Source of the DNA: Xanthomonas cucurbitae
Lineage (GTDB): Bacteria > Pseudomonadota > Gammaproteobacteria > Xanthomonadales > Xanthomonadaceae
NCBI RefSeq assembly: GCF_002939885.1
Contig: NZ_MDED01000006.1
Coordinates: 1-64,000 of the forward strand
Direction of reading: 5' to 3'
Length of the DNA: 64,000 nt
Of the stretch, positions 30,194 to 39,358 are shown piece after piece; the first letter of the stretch is position 1; each line of letters begins with the position of its first letter. Under the pieces are notes generated by a model. The model was not told where the DNA came from and made no database searches. It saw only the letters and a list, made by a program, of their open reading frames with translations. The translations under genes were made by a program, and so were the position numbers.

Positions 30194-31351
30194 ATGCCTG
30201 ACCTGATCCCGCCCCCGCTCTCGCTCTATGTGCACCTGCCCTGGTGCGTGCGCAAATGTCCGTATTGCGATTTCAATTCGCATGCGGCCAAGGGCGCGTT
30301 GCCGTTCGACGATTATGTCGATGCACTGATCCGCGATCTGGATGCGGATCTGCCGCTGGTCTGGGGCCGGGTGGTACATTCGGTGTTCTTCGGCGGCGGC
30401 ACGCCCAGCCTGTTTCCACCCGCAGCGATCGACCGTTTCCTGCAGGCGGCCGCGGCGCGGCTGCGGTTTGCGCCGCGTCTGGAAATCACCCTGGAAACCA
30501 ACCCGGGCACCGCCGAACATGGCCGTTTCGAGCACTACCGCGCAGCGGGCGTGAACCGGCTGAGCTTCGGCGTGCAGAGCTTCGACGATGTGGCGCTGCA
30601 ACGGCTGGGGCGCATCCACGACAGCGGCGAGGCCGAGCGTGCGATCAAGCTGGCGCAGGATGCCGGCTACGACAATGTCAACATCGACCTGATGTACGCC
30701 CTGCCAGAGCAGACGCTGGCCCAGGCCGAGCACGATCTGGAGCGCGCCTTCGCGCTGCAGCCCACGCATCTGTCGCATTACCAGCTCACGCTGGAACCGA
30801 ACACGGTGTTCTTCGCGCGGCCGCCCAAGGGTATTCCCGACGACGATGCGGCCTGGGATATCCAGGAACATTGCCAACGCCTGCTGGCCGACGCCGGCTA
30901 TGCGCAGTACGAAGTCAGCGCGTATGCCAAGCCTGGGCGGCAGTGCGCGCACAACCTCAACTACTGGCGCTTTGGCGACTACCTGGGCATCGGCGCCGGT
31001 GCGCACGGCAAGATCAGCTCGGGCGCGCAGCAGCAGGTGTTGCGCCGCTGGAAACACAAGCATCCGCAAAGCTATCTGGCCAGCGCCGGCACTGAGGCGT
31101 CGATCGGCGGCGACGACAGCGTGCCACGCGAACGATTGCCGTTCGAGTACATGCTCAACCTGCTGCGGCTGCATGAAGGCTTCCGGCTGGGCGACTTCGA
31201 AGCCTGTACCGGGCTGCCGGCAGCGGCCATCGCCGCACCACTGGCGCAGGCGGTGGCACAAGGTTGGCTGGTCGAGCACGACGGGCGCGTGCTGCCTACC
31301 GAACTGGGCCGCCGTTTCACCAACGACGTGGTGGAGCTGTTCCTGGACTGA
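30194..31351 (+). CDS. hemW: Radical SAM heme chaperone HemW
   Basis: The 385-residue radical SAM protein begins PPLSLYVHLPWCVRKCPYCDFNSH. Cys18, Cys22 and Cys25 form the CxxxCxxC iron-sulfur motif. The residue two after the third Cys is Phe, not the fourth Cys of HemN, so this is the heme-trafficking HemW group, not coproporphyrinogen dehydrogenase. Other conserved parts: FFGGGTPSLF, LETNPGT, RLSFGVQSFDD, ALPEQTL and the C-terminal HemN domain (LPFEYMLNLLRLHEGF). 15 bp after rdgB. Confidence 0.94.
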   Translation: MPDLIPPPLSLYVHLPWCVRKCPYCDFNSHAAKGALPFDDYVDALIRDLDADLPLVWGRVVHSVFFGGGTPSLFPPAAIDRFLQAAAARLRFAPRLEITLETNPGTAEHGRFEHYRAAGVNRLSFGVQSFDDVALQRLGRIHDSGEAERAIKLAQDAGYDNVNIDLMYALPEQTLAQAEHDLERAFALQPTHLSHYQLTLEPNTVFFARPPKGIPDDDAAWDIQEHCQRLLADAGYAQYEVSAYAKPGRQCAHNLNYWRFGDYLGIGAGAHGKISSGAQQQVLRRWKHKHPQSYLASAGTEASIGGDDSVPRERLPFEYMLNLLRLHEGFRLGDFEACTGLPAAAIAAPLAQAVAQGWLVEHDGRVLPTELGRRFTNDVVELFLD

Positions 31352-31546
31352 GCGCGGCCTACCGATACCTACCACCGACCGCACCTGTCCGGCAAACGGC
31401 CAGCCGCCGCTGCACGCGGGCACCGGTTCGCGCTCTGCAATCGCCACTGTCTTCGCTCCCGCATGCAGCCAAGGCACAGCTGTTCGCTGAGCAAGCGGAA
31501 AACATGCTACATAGCTCACGCTTCGAACCGCGCCTGCCTCCCCCGA

Positions 31547-33964
31547 ATGCCCATGCCCGCCTTTTCCCAGCCACCCACGCTCCTTGGCCCGATTGCCGAT
31601 GCGCCCGTCTCCGCGCGCGGCCGACGTCTGCTCGGCATGCTGCAGGCGCACTGCGTGCAGGCGCTGGGCGGGCCGCTGCGGCTGACCATCGTCGAGCTGG
31701 AACGCGAGCTGCTGCACCAGGCCGAGCATGCGCGCAGCAGTCAGCTGCAGGCCGATGCCTATGCGCAGACGCGTGGGTTGCGCGAGCATCTGGACCAGTT
31801 CCCGCAGCGCTTCCTGCACGCATTGGCGCAGGATCTGGCCAACTTGCAGGAGCGTCCGGCACTGTTGCCGCCACCGGACGCAGCGGCGTTCCCACCCATG
31901 CTCAGCCTGGTGGAAGAGAGCGACATCGACCGCGACATCGTGCTCGGCGAGATCGCCCGGCGCGAAACCTCGCGACGCGCCGACGCGCTGCAATTGCTGT
32001 CGCAGCGGCTGGCCGTGATCGGCGCGGTGCCGGAGTTCGAACTGGAAGCCGTGCCGCTGGGCCCATATGCGCTATGCCGGATCGTGCGCGACTGTGGCCT
32101 GGCCCTGGGGCTTAACCAGGATGGGCAGATCACCCTGTACAAGGTCTTCGTGCGCCAACTGATGGAGCGGCTGGGCGATCTGCTCGAACGCGCCAATGCC
32201 ACGCTCGAACACGAGGGCATTCTGCCGGGGCTGATCTACCATCCCTACCTGGTCAAACCGACCCAGGTCCGGACCCGGCGCACAGCGCCGTCGGCTACAG
32301 ATGCTCCCGCGCACAGCGGCGTGGGCAGCGCCGCACGTACAGCGCATCCGGCCACGGCCCGGAATGCAGCGTCCACCCCGCCGACCGCCTGGCAAAGCGC
32401 ACTGCTCGACCCGCCTGACGGCACGGCCCTCGCGCCTGCCACGGCCGGGGCTGCTGTCGCTGCTGCCGACGTGCAGCCCGGCGCGCCCGTGCTCAGCGGT
32501 GCCGTGCATGCACTCGGCGGCCTGCTGTCGTCGGCTCGCCACGCGCAGGCATCGCGCCACGCGGCCCACGCCGGCGCGCCGGGCAGCCTGGTGCAGGCCG
32601 CCGCTGCGCACCCGGTCGCATCGGCCACCGAGGCCGAAGCGCTCGCCGTGCCCGCCGCCGCGCTTGGCGAAGCACTGGCCAGCCTGCAACAGGCGCTGCA
32701 CGCTCCTGCGGCGGCGGCTGTGCCGGCAACCGGCATCGACACGCTGCAGCGCCAGGTCATCGACCTGTTGCGCGCCCAGCATGGCCCGGATGCGGCGCTC
32801 TCTTCGCAAGACAACGACACCTTCGATCTGCTGGGCTTGCTCTATGCGCAGATGCAGCGCGAAGTGCACGAGCGCGCGCCGGCGCGGGCCCTGCTAGCCA
32901 AATTGCAGGTGCCCGCGCTGCGCGCTGCGCTGGCCGACGCGCATTTCTTCGTCCGCGACCAGCACCCGATGCGCGAGTTGCTCAACAGCGTTGCCGAGTC
33001 CGGCGCCGCGTGGCTGAGCGAAGACGAGACCGACCCGCAGTTGCTGCACAAGCTGGGCAGCGTGGTCGACAGCGTGGTCGTCAATTACCAGGGCGACGAG
33101 GCGGTGTTTGCCGCGGCCAACGACGACATCCAGGCGCATCTACGCGCACACGGCCGCAAGGCCGAGGTCGCCGAGCGCCGGCATGTGGATGCCGCACGCG
33201 GCAAGGAACGCCTGGAATTGGCCAAGCAACAGGCCCAGGCACGCATCGAGGAACTGTGCGAACGCAGCGCACCGCCGCGCTTCGTGCAGTCGTTGCTGCG
33301 CCAGGCATGGTCCGACGTGCTCACGCTCACCCTGCTGCGCCAGGGCGGGCCGTCGCCCGAATGGGACGAACGCCAGGCCTTGACCGCGCGCATTGCCGAG
33401 GTCACCTGCCGCAGCAAGGGTGAGCCCATCGACACCGCGCTCGCCACTGATGTGGAAACCGCGCTGCTGCAGGTCGGCTATCACCACGATGAAGCGGCCG
33501 CGATCGCGCGGCGCCTGGCCACGCCCGGTGGCGAAGACGACCTCACCTCGCGCACCGAACTGGCCGCCAGACTCAAGGCGCGTGCGCGGCTGGGCGACCA
33601 GGGCGACGATGCGCAACGCAAACCGGCAGCCGCCCCGCGCACGGCGGCCGAAGAGGACTGCTACGCCCGGCTGCGCAGCCTGCCGTTCGGCACCTGGTTC
33701 GAATTCACCCTCAATCAGCAAGGCGACCTGCGACGGCAGCGCTTGTCCTGGTACAGCCCGATGACCGACCACGCGCTGTTCGTCAATCAACGCGGACAGA
33801 AACTGGGCGACTACTCGCTCGACGCCCTGGCACGGCTGATGGCCAGCGGCCAGGCACGGCTGCTGGTGGAAGACAAATCGCGGCTGATCGACCGCGCCTG
33901 GCATGCCACCGTGCGCACCCTGCGCAGCCTGGCCGGCCACTCCTCCGCAGAGGCGTCCCCATGA
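31547..33964 (+). CDS. DUF1631 family protein, linked to a PilZ protein
   Basis: Cytoplasmic protein of about 805 residues in the DUF1631 family, of unknown biochemical role. It has an N-terminal helical region and an Ala-rich, low-complexity centre (about 250-420). Further helical blocks follow. The C-terminal domain (last ~100 residues, RSLPFGTWFEFTLNQQGDLR, then RLSWYSPMTDHALFVNQRGQK) resembles a divergent PilZ-like barrel. The start is uncertain: ATG 31547 or 31553, neither with a strong Shine-Dalgarno. It overlaps the next gene, a PilZ protein, by 4 nt, suggesting a c-di-GMP related pair. Confidence 0.85.
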   Translation: MPMPAFSQPPTLLGPIADAPVSARGRRLLGMLQAHCVQALGGPLRLTIVELERELLHQAEHARSSQLQADAYAQTRGLREHLDQFPQRFLHALAQDLANLQERPALLPPPDAAAFPPMLSLVEESDIDRDIVLGEIARRETSRRADALQLLSQRLAVIGAVPEFELEAVPLGPYALCRIVRDCGLALGLNQDGQITLYKVFVRQLMERLGDLLERANATLEHEGILPGLIYHPYLVKPTQVRTRRTAPSATDAPAHSGVGSAARTAHPATARNAASTPPTAWQSALLDPPDGTALAPATAGAAVAAADVQPGAPVLSGAVHALGGLLSSARHAQASRHAAHAGAPGSLVQAAAAHPVASATEAEALAVPAAALGEALASLQQALHAPAAAAVPATGIDTLQRQVIDLLRAQHGPDAALSSQDNDTFDLLGLLYAQMQREVHERAPARALLAKLQVPALRAALADAHFFVRDQHPMRELLNSVAESGAAWLSEDETDPQLLHKLGSVVDSVVVNYQGDEAVFAAANDDIQAHLRAHGRKAEVAERRHVDAARGKERLELAKQQAQARIEELCERSAPPRFVQSLLRQAWSDVLTLTLLRQGGPSPEWDERQALTARIAEVTCRSKGEPIDTALATDVETALLQVGYHHDEAAAIARRLATPGGEDDLTSRTELAARLKARARLGDQGDDAQRKPAAAPRTAAEEDCYARLRSLPFGTWFEFTLNQQGDLRRQRLSWYSPMTDHALFVNQRGQKLGDYSLDALARLMASGQARLLVEDKSRLIDRAWHATVRTLRSLAGHSSAEASP

Positions 33965-34308
33965 TGCAGGACACCCGCCGCGCCCCCCGTCGCCAGCCCA
34001 GCGACCTGGTGCCGGTCATCGACATGCTCAGCGAGGCGCAGATCGGCCGCGTCGGCAACGTCTCCGAAACCGGCATGCTGCTGTTGGCCTCGGCTCCGCT
34101 GCGCGACGATGCGCTGTACCAGCTGCGTTTCAGCCTGCCCGAGCGCAGTGGCCGCAGCACCGAGATCGATGTCGGCGTGCATCTGCTGTGGACCGACGCG
34201 GCGCACGCGCCGGGGCAGGCCTGGGCCGGCTTCCGCTTCCTGAGCCTGTCCGAACCGCACCGCCTGCGCCTGCGCGCCTGGATCGCCGAAGAACACCTGG
34301 TCGGCTGA
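33961..34308 (+). CDS. PilZ domain protein
   Basis: Small c-di-GMP receptor-type protein (115 residues) consisting of one PilZ domain. It carries an N-terminal arginine motif (TRRAPRRQPSD, RxxxR type) and the second signature NVSETGMLLLAS (N/DxSxxG). The arginines and the SxxG are those that bind c-di-GMP, so binding is likely but untested. Start overlaps the DUF1631 stop by 4 nt (ATGA), so the two are translationally coupled. A 61-bp gap then leads to pepQ. Confidence 0.88.
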   Translation: MMQDTRRAPRRQPSDLVPVIDMLSEAQIGRVGNVSETGMLLLASAPLRDDALYQLRFSLPERSGRSTEIDVGVHLLWTDAAHAPGQAWAGFRFLSLSEPHRLRLRAWIAEEHLVG

Positions 34309-34369
34309 CCCCTTCACCGGGTTTGCGGCAAAATCGCGCCCTGCCTTTGCATTGCCGATCGAGTCCCGC

Positions 34370-35695
34370 ATGCCCCAGCCTTCCCTCAGCCACCTGTATT
34401 CCGACCACCTGCGCACGCTCAGCACGCGCGCCGACCAGGCGCTGCAGCGCGGCGGCTTCGATCACCTGGTGGTGCCCAGCGGCAACCTGCACTACCAGGT
34501 GTTCGACGACCGCGACTACCCGTACGCGGTGAACCCGCAATTCAAGGCCTGGGTGCCGCTGACGCGGGTGCCCAACAGCTGGCTGGTCTATACCCCGGGC
34601 CAGCGCCCGACGGTAATCTTCCATCAACCCTTCGACTACTGGCACGTGGTGCCCGATGCGCCGAACGGTTGGTGGGTGGAGTACTGCGACATCCACATCA
34701 TCCGCACGCCCGAGGAGGCCCTGAAACTGCTGCCCGCGCGCAGCGAACGCTGCGCCATCCTGGGCGAGGCAAACAGCGCGCTCGGTGCCTACGTGCCGAA
34801 CAACCCGCCGCCGGTGCTGGATGACCTGGAGTACCAGCGCGCCTTCAAGACGCCCTACGAACTGGCGCTGATGCGTATCGCCCAGCAACTGGCGGTGCGC
34901 GGCCATCGCGCCGCCGAAGCGGCGTTCCGCGCCGGCCAGAGCGAATTCGGCATCCATATGGCGTACTGCGCCGCAGTAGGCCAGGACGCCAACGAGCTGC
35001 CGTACGGCAACATCATCGCGCTCAACGAACATGCCGCGGTGCTGCACTACACCGAGCTGGGCCAGCAGCCGCCGCAACCGCTGCGCAGCTTCCTGATCGA
35101 TGCCGGCGCCTCGGCCTACGGCTATGCCAGTGACATCACCCGCACCTACGCCGCCGACACCGGCAGCGAGTTCCAGGCGCTGATCGAGGCGGTGGACGCC
35201 GCGCAGGTGCGCATGGGCCAGAGCGTGCGTGCCGGCGTGGACTACAAACAGCTGCATGTGGACGCGCACCTGGCGCTGATGGGCATCCTCAAGGAGTTCG
35301 GCATCCTCACCGTCTCGCCCGAGGCGGCACTGGCCACCGGCGTCAGCGCCGCGTTCTTCCCGCATGGCCTGGGCCACCTGATCGGCCTGCAGGTGCACGA
35401 TGTGGCCGGCTTTGCCGCCAGCGACCGCGGCGGCCGCATCGAGAGGCCGGCAGGGCATCCGTATCTGCGCCTGACCCGCGTGCTGGAACCGGGCATGGTG
35501 GTGACCATCGAGCCGGGCGTGTACTTCATCGACATGCTGCTGGAGGAGGTCAAGCGCAACGGCCACGCCGCCAGCATCGACTGGCAGCGCGTGGAGCACT
35601 TCAAGCCCTATGGCGGCATCCGCATCGAAGACGAAGTCGTCTGCACCGACGAGGCGCCGGAAAACCTGACGCGCCCGGTATTCGACGTACCATGA
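34370..35695 (+). CDS. pepQ: Xaa-Pro dipeptidase PepQ
   Basis: Cytoplasmic dimetal prolidase that splits Xaa-Pro dipeptides. The 441-residue pita-bread fold enzyme has the five metal ligands: Asp in FLIDAGASAYGYASDITRTYA (two), His in FFPHGLGHLIGLQVHD, Glu in VVTIEPGVYF and Glu in GGIRIEDEVV. ATG at 34370 gives the usual N-terminus; a TTG six codons earlier is less likely. Length matches E. coli PepQ (443). Confidence 0.94.
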   Translation: MPQPSLSHLYSDHLRTLSTRADQALQRGGFDHLVVPSGNLHYQVFDDRDYPYAVNPQFKAWVPLTRVPNSWLVYTPGQRPTVIFHQPFDYWHVVPDAPNGWWVEYCDIHIIRTPEEALKLLPARSERCAILGEANSALGAYVPNNPPPVLDDLEYQRAFKTPYELALMRIAQQLAVRGHRAAEAAFRAGQSEFGIHMAYCAAVGQDANELPYGNIIALNEHAAVLHYTELGQQPPQPLRSFLIDAGASAYGYASDITRTYAADTGSEFQALIEAVDAAQVRMGQSVRAGVDYKQLHVDAHLALMGILKEFGILTVSPEAALATGVSAAFFPHGLGHLIGLQVHDVAGFAASDRGGRIERPAGHPYLRLTRVLEPGMVVTIEPGVYFIDMLLEEVKRNGHAASIDWQRVEHFKPYGGIRIEDEVVCTDEAPENLTRPVFDVP

Positions 35696-35723
35696 CCCGT
35701 CCTGTCCCGCACGGAGCATTCCC

Positions 35724-36122
35724 ATGAACGACCCCCGTCAGGCCTCGCATCCCGACCACGCGATGTACCAGCAGATCGAACGCGGCGTGCATGCCATCGA
35801 CGCCGCGCACGGCCGCACACCCGACCAGGCCAGCGCGCGGCTCACTGCCGCGCTGTTGCCGCTGGCCAAGGAAAACGGCCTGTCGCGCGTGGACCACGTC
35901 CTGATGAGCCAGGCCTATGGCAACGGCGTGCACAACGGCGAGAACGTGTTCGTGGTGGAGGGCGACCCCACCCATCACGCCCACCTGCGCGCGCGCATGA
36001 ACACCGAGCAGGCACTGAACACACCGGAAGAGCAGTCGTTCGAACGTGCGCGCCAGCTCGCCGGCCCCGCCGAGCAGGTGCCGCAGCCCGAGCGCACGCA
36101 GACGCCCCAGCTCGATCAGTAG
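35724..36122 (+). CDS. Stand-alone XVIPCD protein (predicted VirD4-recruited, type IV secretion)
   Basis: The 132-residue protein is nearly all one XVIPCD, the C-terminal secretion signal domain of Xanthomonas T4SS effectors bound by VirD4. Family hallmarks are visible: SHPDHAMYQQIERGVHAIDA, then GRTPDQASARLTAALLPLAK, ENGLSRVDHVLMS, GENVFVVEGDPTHHAHLRAR and MNTEQALNTPEEQS, ending in a Gln-rich tail. No toxic N-terminal domain is attached. The start has a reasonable Shine-Dalgarno (CGGAGC). It may be a secreted minimal effector, an adaptor or competitor for VirD4, or a remnant of a larger effector. It lies between pepQ and the convergent pepP, away from virD4 (52-54 kb). Confidence 0.8.
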   Translation: MNDPRQASHPDHAMYQQIERGVHAIDAAHGRTPDQASARLTAALLPLAKENGLSRVDHVLMSQAYGNGVHNGENVFVVEGDPTHHAHLRARMNTEQALNTPEEQSFERARQLAGPAEQVPQPERTQTPQLDQ

Positions 36123-36307
36123 ATCGCGTCGGCGGCACTGGCTGGTGACGCAGGCTGGCGCACGCTGTGGCCTTGCCGATAACGCTTCATCGTGCGCCAG
36201 CGCGCTCCTACGCGTGAATGTGGTGCGCGGCGCGGGCATGGCAGGCGTGGGCACGCACGGTACGATCACCCGCTGGTCGGTGCCCGTACAGCGCGTAGGC
36301 GGCGGCC

Positions 36308-37639
36308 TCAGGCCTGCGCGCCTGCCATGTCTGCCTCGATCTCCTCGGCGCTGCGTGCCAGTGCATCGGTCAACACGCGATGCCCATCGGCAGTCACCAG
36401 CACATTGTCTTCGGTGCGGATGCCGATCCCGCGCCACTTGGCCTCCACCGAGGTGTCGTCAGCGGACACATAGAGCCCCGGCTCGATGGTGAATACCATG
36501 CCGGGCTCGAGCAGGCGCGACTCGCCGGCCAGCTTGTAGTCGCCAACATCGTGCACGTCCAGGCCCAGCCAGTGACCGGTCTTATGCCGATAAAAACGCT
36601 TGTAATGGCCTTCGGCGATGTTGCGCTCCAGCTTGCCCTTGAGCAGGCCCAGGCGCAGCAGGCCTTCGGTCAGGGTCTCCACTGCCGTCAGATGCCCGGC
36701 TTCGTAGGCCACACCGGGGCGCGCCTGGGCCAGCGCAGCGGCCTGCGCGGCACCGACCAGATCGTGCAGTGCACGCTGGGCCGGGGTGAAGCGGCCATTG
36801 ATCGGAAAGGTGCGGGTGATGTCGGCGGCGTAGCCGCGGTACTCGGCGCCGGCGTCGATCAGCACCAGCTCGCCGGCGCGGCAGCGCGCCGCATTGGCGC
36901 GGTAATGCAGCACGCAGGCATTGCTGCCGGTGCCGACGATGCTGCCGTACGCCGGCCACGCATCGGCGGCGCGGAATTCGCGCTCCACCTCGGCCTGCAA
37001 CGCGTATTCGTGCACGCCCGGGCGTGCCAGCCGCATCGCCGCACGATGCGCACGCACGCTGATGTCGGCCGCCTGCTGCATCAACGCAATCTCGTCGCGC
37101 GACTTGAACAGGCGCTGCTCGTGCAGCAGATGGCCCAGCTCCAGGAACTCGTGCGGCGGCTGCGCGCCGTGGCGTACCTGCTCGCGCACGCGCTTGAGCC
37201 AGCCGATCAGCTTGAGGTCGAAATCGACGTCGCGCCCGAAGTGGTAGTACACCCGGCTGCGGCCTTCCAGCAGGCCCGGCAGGATCTCGTCCACATCGTC
37301 GATGGGATAGGCATCGTCCATGCCATAGTGCTCCACCGCGCCTTCCTGGCCTTCGCGCGGGCCGTCCCAGGCTTCGCGCTCGGCATCGCGCTCGCGGCAG
37401 AACAGGATCGCCTCGCCATGTTTGCGGCCAGGCACCAGCACCAACACTGCTTCGGGTTCGGGAAACCCGCTCAGATACCAGAAGTCCGAATCCTGCCGGT
37501 ACGGGTAATGCGTGTCATGGCTGCGCACACGCTCGGGCGCGGCCGGCAGGATCAGGATGGCGTGCTCGCCGGCCATCTGCATCAGTTGCTTGCGCCGGCG
37601 CGCGTATTCGGCCGCGCCGATCCCGGTGAGCTTTTTCAT
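36308..37639 (-). CDS. pepP: Xaa-Pro aminopeptidase PepP
   Basis: Metallopeptidase that releases the N-terminal residue before proline. The 443-residue protein has the aminopeptidase P N-domain (MKKLTGIGAAEYARRRKQLMQMAGEHAILILPAAPE, DFWYLSGFPEPEAVLVLVPG). The pita-bread catalytic domain has metal ligands in LIDAGAEYRGYAADITRTFP, HKTGHWLGLDVHDVGDY, MVFTIEPGLY and GIRTEDNVLV. 13 bp downstream of ygfB on the same strand; the ygfB-pepP pairing is standard. Confidence 0.95.
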   Translation of the reverse strand: MKKLTGIGAAEYARRRKQLMQMAGEHAILILPAAPERVRSHDTHYPYRQDSDFWYLSGFPEPEAVLVLVPGRKHGEAILFCRERDAEREAWDGPREGQEGAVEHYGMDDAYPIDDVDEILPGLLEGRSRVYYHFGRDVDFDLKLIGWLKRVREQVRHGAQPPHEFLELGHLLHEQRLFKSRDEIALMQQAADISVRAHRAAMRLARPGVHEYALQAEVEREFRAADAWPAYGSIVGTGSNACVLHYRANAARCRAGELVLIDAGAEYRGYAADITRTFPINGRFTPAQRALHDLVGAAQAAALAQARPGVAYEAGHLTAVETLTEGLLRLGLLKGKLERNIAEGHYKRFYRHKTGHWLGLDVHDVGDYKLAGESRLLEPGMVFTIEPGLYVSADDTSVEAKWRGIGIRTEDNVLVTADGHRVLTDALARSAEEIEADMAGAQA

Positions 37640-37652
37640 GTCGGTGCGACGA

Positions 37653-38195
37653 TCAGTTCAGACGTTGGCGGAAACGCGGCCCCATCACGCAGTCGCCATG
37701 CAGCAACAGCACCGCCACGCGCACGAATTCCTCGATCTCGGCCAGCGCGGCATCGTCTTCCTCGCCGGCATCGAAATCCTCGCTGGAGGCCTGCGCCAAC
37801 CGCGCCAGATCCTGCAACGCTTCCTCGCCTTCCTCGGTCAGCGCCGGGTGCTGCTGCGCGGCCAGCCCGAACCCACCCAGAAATGCACGGCACCAGTCGA
37901 ACAAGGCATCCGTGCGCGCCGACAGCGGGGCGCCGTCCTCCACCAGCAGCAGCTCGAACGCAAAGTCGCGGTCTTCCAGCTGCATGACCGTGGCCTGGCG
38001 CAGCTGATCCAGCGCGCCGCCCTGTTTGGGCGCCATCTGGGAGGGTTCGGCCAGGATGCGCGCCAGCCAGTCGGCGCCATCGGCGCCGCCACCGGACAGC
38101 CACCCGCACAGCCCGCCATGCAATTCCGCCGCAGACGACGCCAGCGCAAGCTGGCGGCTTTCGGTTTGCACAGCGGTCACGTCAGGCAGATCCAT
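37653..38195 (-). CDS. ygfB: UPF0149 family protein YgfB
   Basis: 180-residue, all-helical, acidic cytoplasmic protein of the UPF0149 family. Characteristic segments are [30 protein letters not shown] and [25 protein letters not shown]. The ATG at 38195 gives the usual N-terminus ([13 protein letters not shown]...ELHGGLCG). Longer reading to 38573 would run into the antisense region of the zapA leader. Together with pepP it forms a unit divergent from the zapA-region genes. Confidence 0.9.
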   Translation of the reverse strand: MDLPDVTAVQTESRQLALASSAAELHGGLCGWLSGGGADGADWLARILAEPSQMAPKQGGALDQLRQATVMQLEDRDFAFELLLVEDGAPLSARTDALFDWCRAFLGGFGLAAQQHPALTEEGEEALQDLARLAQASSEDFDAGEEDDAALAEIEEFVRVAVLLLHGDCVMGPRFRQRLN

Positions 38196-38432
38196 CGAGT
38201 CATCCAGGCTAAGAGCAGAAAGGTGCCCGCACGCTGGCGGGCAAGCTGACGTTCCAGTGTACCAAGGCGGCCTCCGCTCGACCTCTTGCTTGAGGTTCCA
38301 TGCAGCGTTCCACGCATGTCGTGCGTGTCGCTGCCGCTGGCTGCAGGCCTTGGCAGGCTTGACCTTGCGCGGCGCAACCGCCCGTCCAGCGAGCGCTTGA
38401 CCGCTGCGCGCACGCCCCCCTATCGTGGGCAC

Positions 38433-38654
38433 ATGGACAATGCCGCTGCCCTCGCCCAGATCCGCGCACTTGCCGCCCGCGTGGAGGCGCTGGTCGAGCG
38501 TGCTCAACGGCTGAGCGACGAAAACCGCAGCCTGCGCCACCAGCAGGAACAACTGATCGGCGAACGCGCGCAATTGCTGACCAAGAACGAGCAGGCACGC
38601 TCGCGCGTGGAAGCGATGATCGCGCGCCTGAAGTCACTGGAGCAGCACACGTGA
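38433..38654 (+). CDS. TIGR02449-like short coiled-coil protein upstream of zapA
   Basis: 73-residue protein that is nearly a single coiled coil ([66 protein letters not shown], heptads of L/V/A). Proteins of this size and type precede zapA in many gammaproteobacteria and resemble ZapB in size and fold, so a role in division-ring stabilisation is possible. It overlaps zapA by 4 nt (GTGA). Confidence 0.82.
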   Translation: MDNAAALAQIRALAARVEALVERAQRLSDENRSLRHQQEQLIGERAQLLTKNEQARSRVEAMIARLKSLEQHT

Positions 38655-38950
38655 GCAACAACGAACCGGTCAGCGTGCGTATTCTGGATCGTGAATACAC
38701 GGTGGGCGTGACGGCGGAAGAGCGCGAGAGCCTCACCGCAGCGGCACGCCTGCTGGATCTGCGCATGCGTGAGATCCGCGGCAGCAATCGCATGGCTGCC
38801 GTCGATCGCGTCGCCGTGCTGGCTGCACTGAATCTGGCGCACGAATTGCAACAGGTGCGAGAGCAGCAGACACGCTACGAGCGTGAACTGGCCACCACGC
38901 TGGACACCTTGAATCGCCGGTTGGACAGCGTCGCCGACACGCCGCGTTGA
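38651..38950 (+). CDS. zapA: Cell division protein ZapA
   Basis: 99-residue FtsZ-ring-associated protein that bundles FtsZ filaments. N-terminus SVRILDREYTVGVTAEERESLTAAARLLDLRMREIR matches the family, followed by the C-terminal dimerising helix. It starts with GTG at 38651, overlapping the preceding stop. The 6S RNA and 5-FTHF cyclo-ligase genes come next, the ancestral zapA-ssrS-ygfA order. Confidence 0.93.
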   Translation: MSNNEPVSVRILDREYTVGVTAEERESLTAAARLLDLRMREIRGSNRMAAVDRVAVLAALNLAHELQQVREQQTRYERELATTLDTLNRRLDSVADTPR

Positions 38951-39033
38951 GGCGTACGTCGCACTGCCGTCGCAAAGATGAACTTTTGAACGCGCGCGCC
39001 GACGAATGGGCTAGCCATCGCGCCGCAGAGGTC

Positions 39034-39232
39034 TATACTTCACCTGCGTTCTCTGCTGTAAACGACAGCGTGCAAAACATTCGCCTTGTCCCTTAATGAC
39101 GACCATGGGGGCGCGACGAAGCCGGGTGTGCAAGTCCGCCTTGTAGCGGGAAGCCCGATGGCCTCACAACGTTCCCACTTGAACCCCGGGTTCAAGGTCG
39201 TTTCGCCCGCATCGTCACGGCGGAGAATGCAA
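39034..39232 (+). ncRNA. ssrS: 6S RNA
   Basis: A non-coding stretch between zapA and ygfA, the classical 6S RNA position. A -10 TATACT lies at 39034-39039, so the RNA starts about 39046. Its 5' end GCGTTCTC (39047-39054 approx.) pairs with GAGAATGC (39223-39230), giving the closing stem expected for 6S RNA, about 185 nt long. A terminator follows directly. 6S RNA mimics an open promoter and sequesters sigma-70 RNA polymerase. Exact ends are estimated. Confidence 0.85.
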
Positions 39233-39237
39233 ATCTG

Positions 39238-39267
39238 AAACGACGCCTCCGGGCGTCGTTTCTTTTT
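39238..39267 (+). terminator. Rho-independent terminator after 6S RNA
   Basis: Perfect 10-bp stem AAACGACGCC-TCCG-GGCGTCGTTT followed by CTTTTTG. It would end 6S RNA before ygfA, which then needs read-through or its own promoter in 39268-39358. Confidence 0.88.
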
Positions 39268-39358
39268 GCGTCTCTGTCGCCAAACCCACGACAATCGCCC
39301 CGTGTCGCTGCAACCGCGCAGCAACCACATTGCTCCCTCCCTTCGTCACGAGCGTCCG

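Noticed and set aside
29390-31993. Minus-strand open frame of 867 codons opposite rdgB and hemW
   Set aside because: Antisense shadow with low-complexity composition; the plus-strand genes have complete family motifs.
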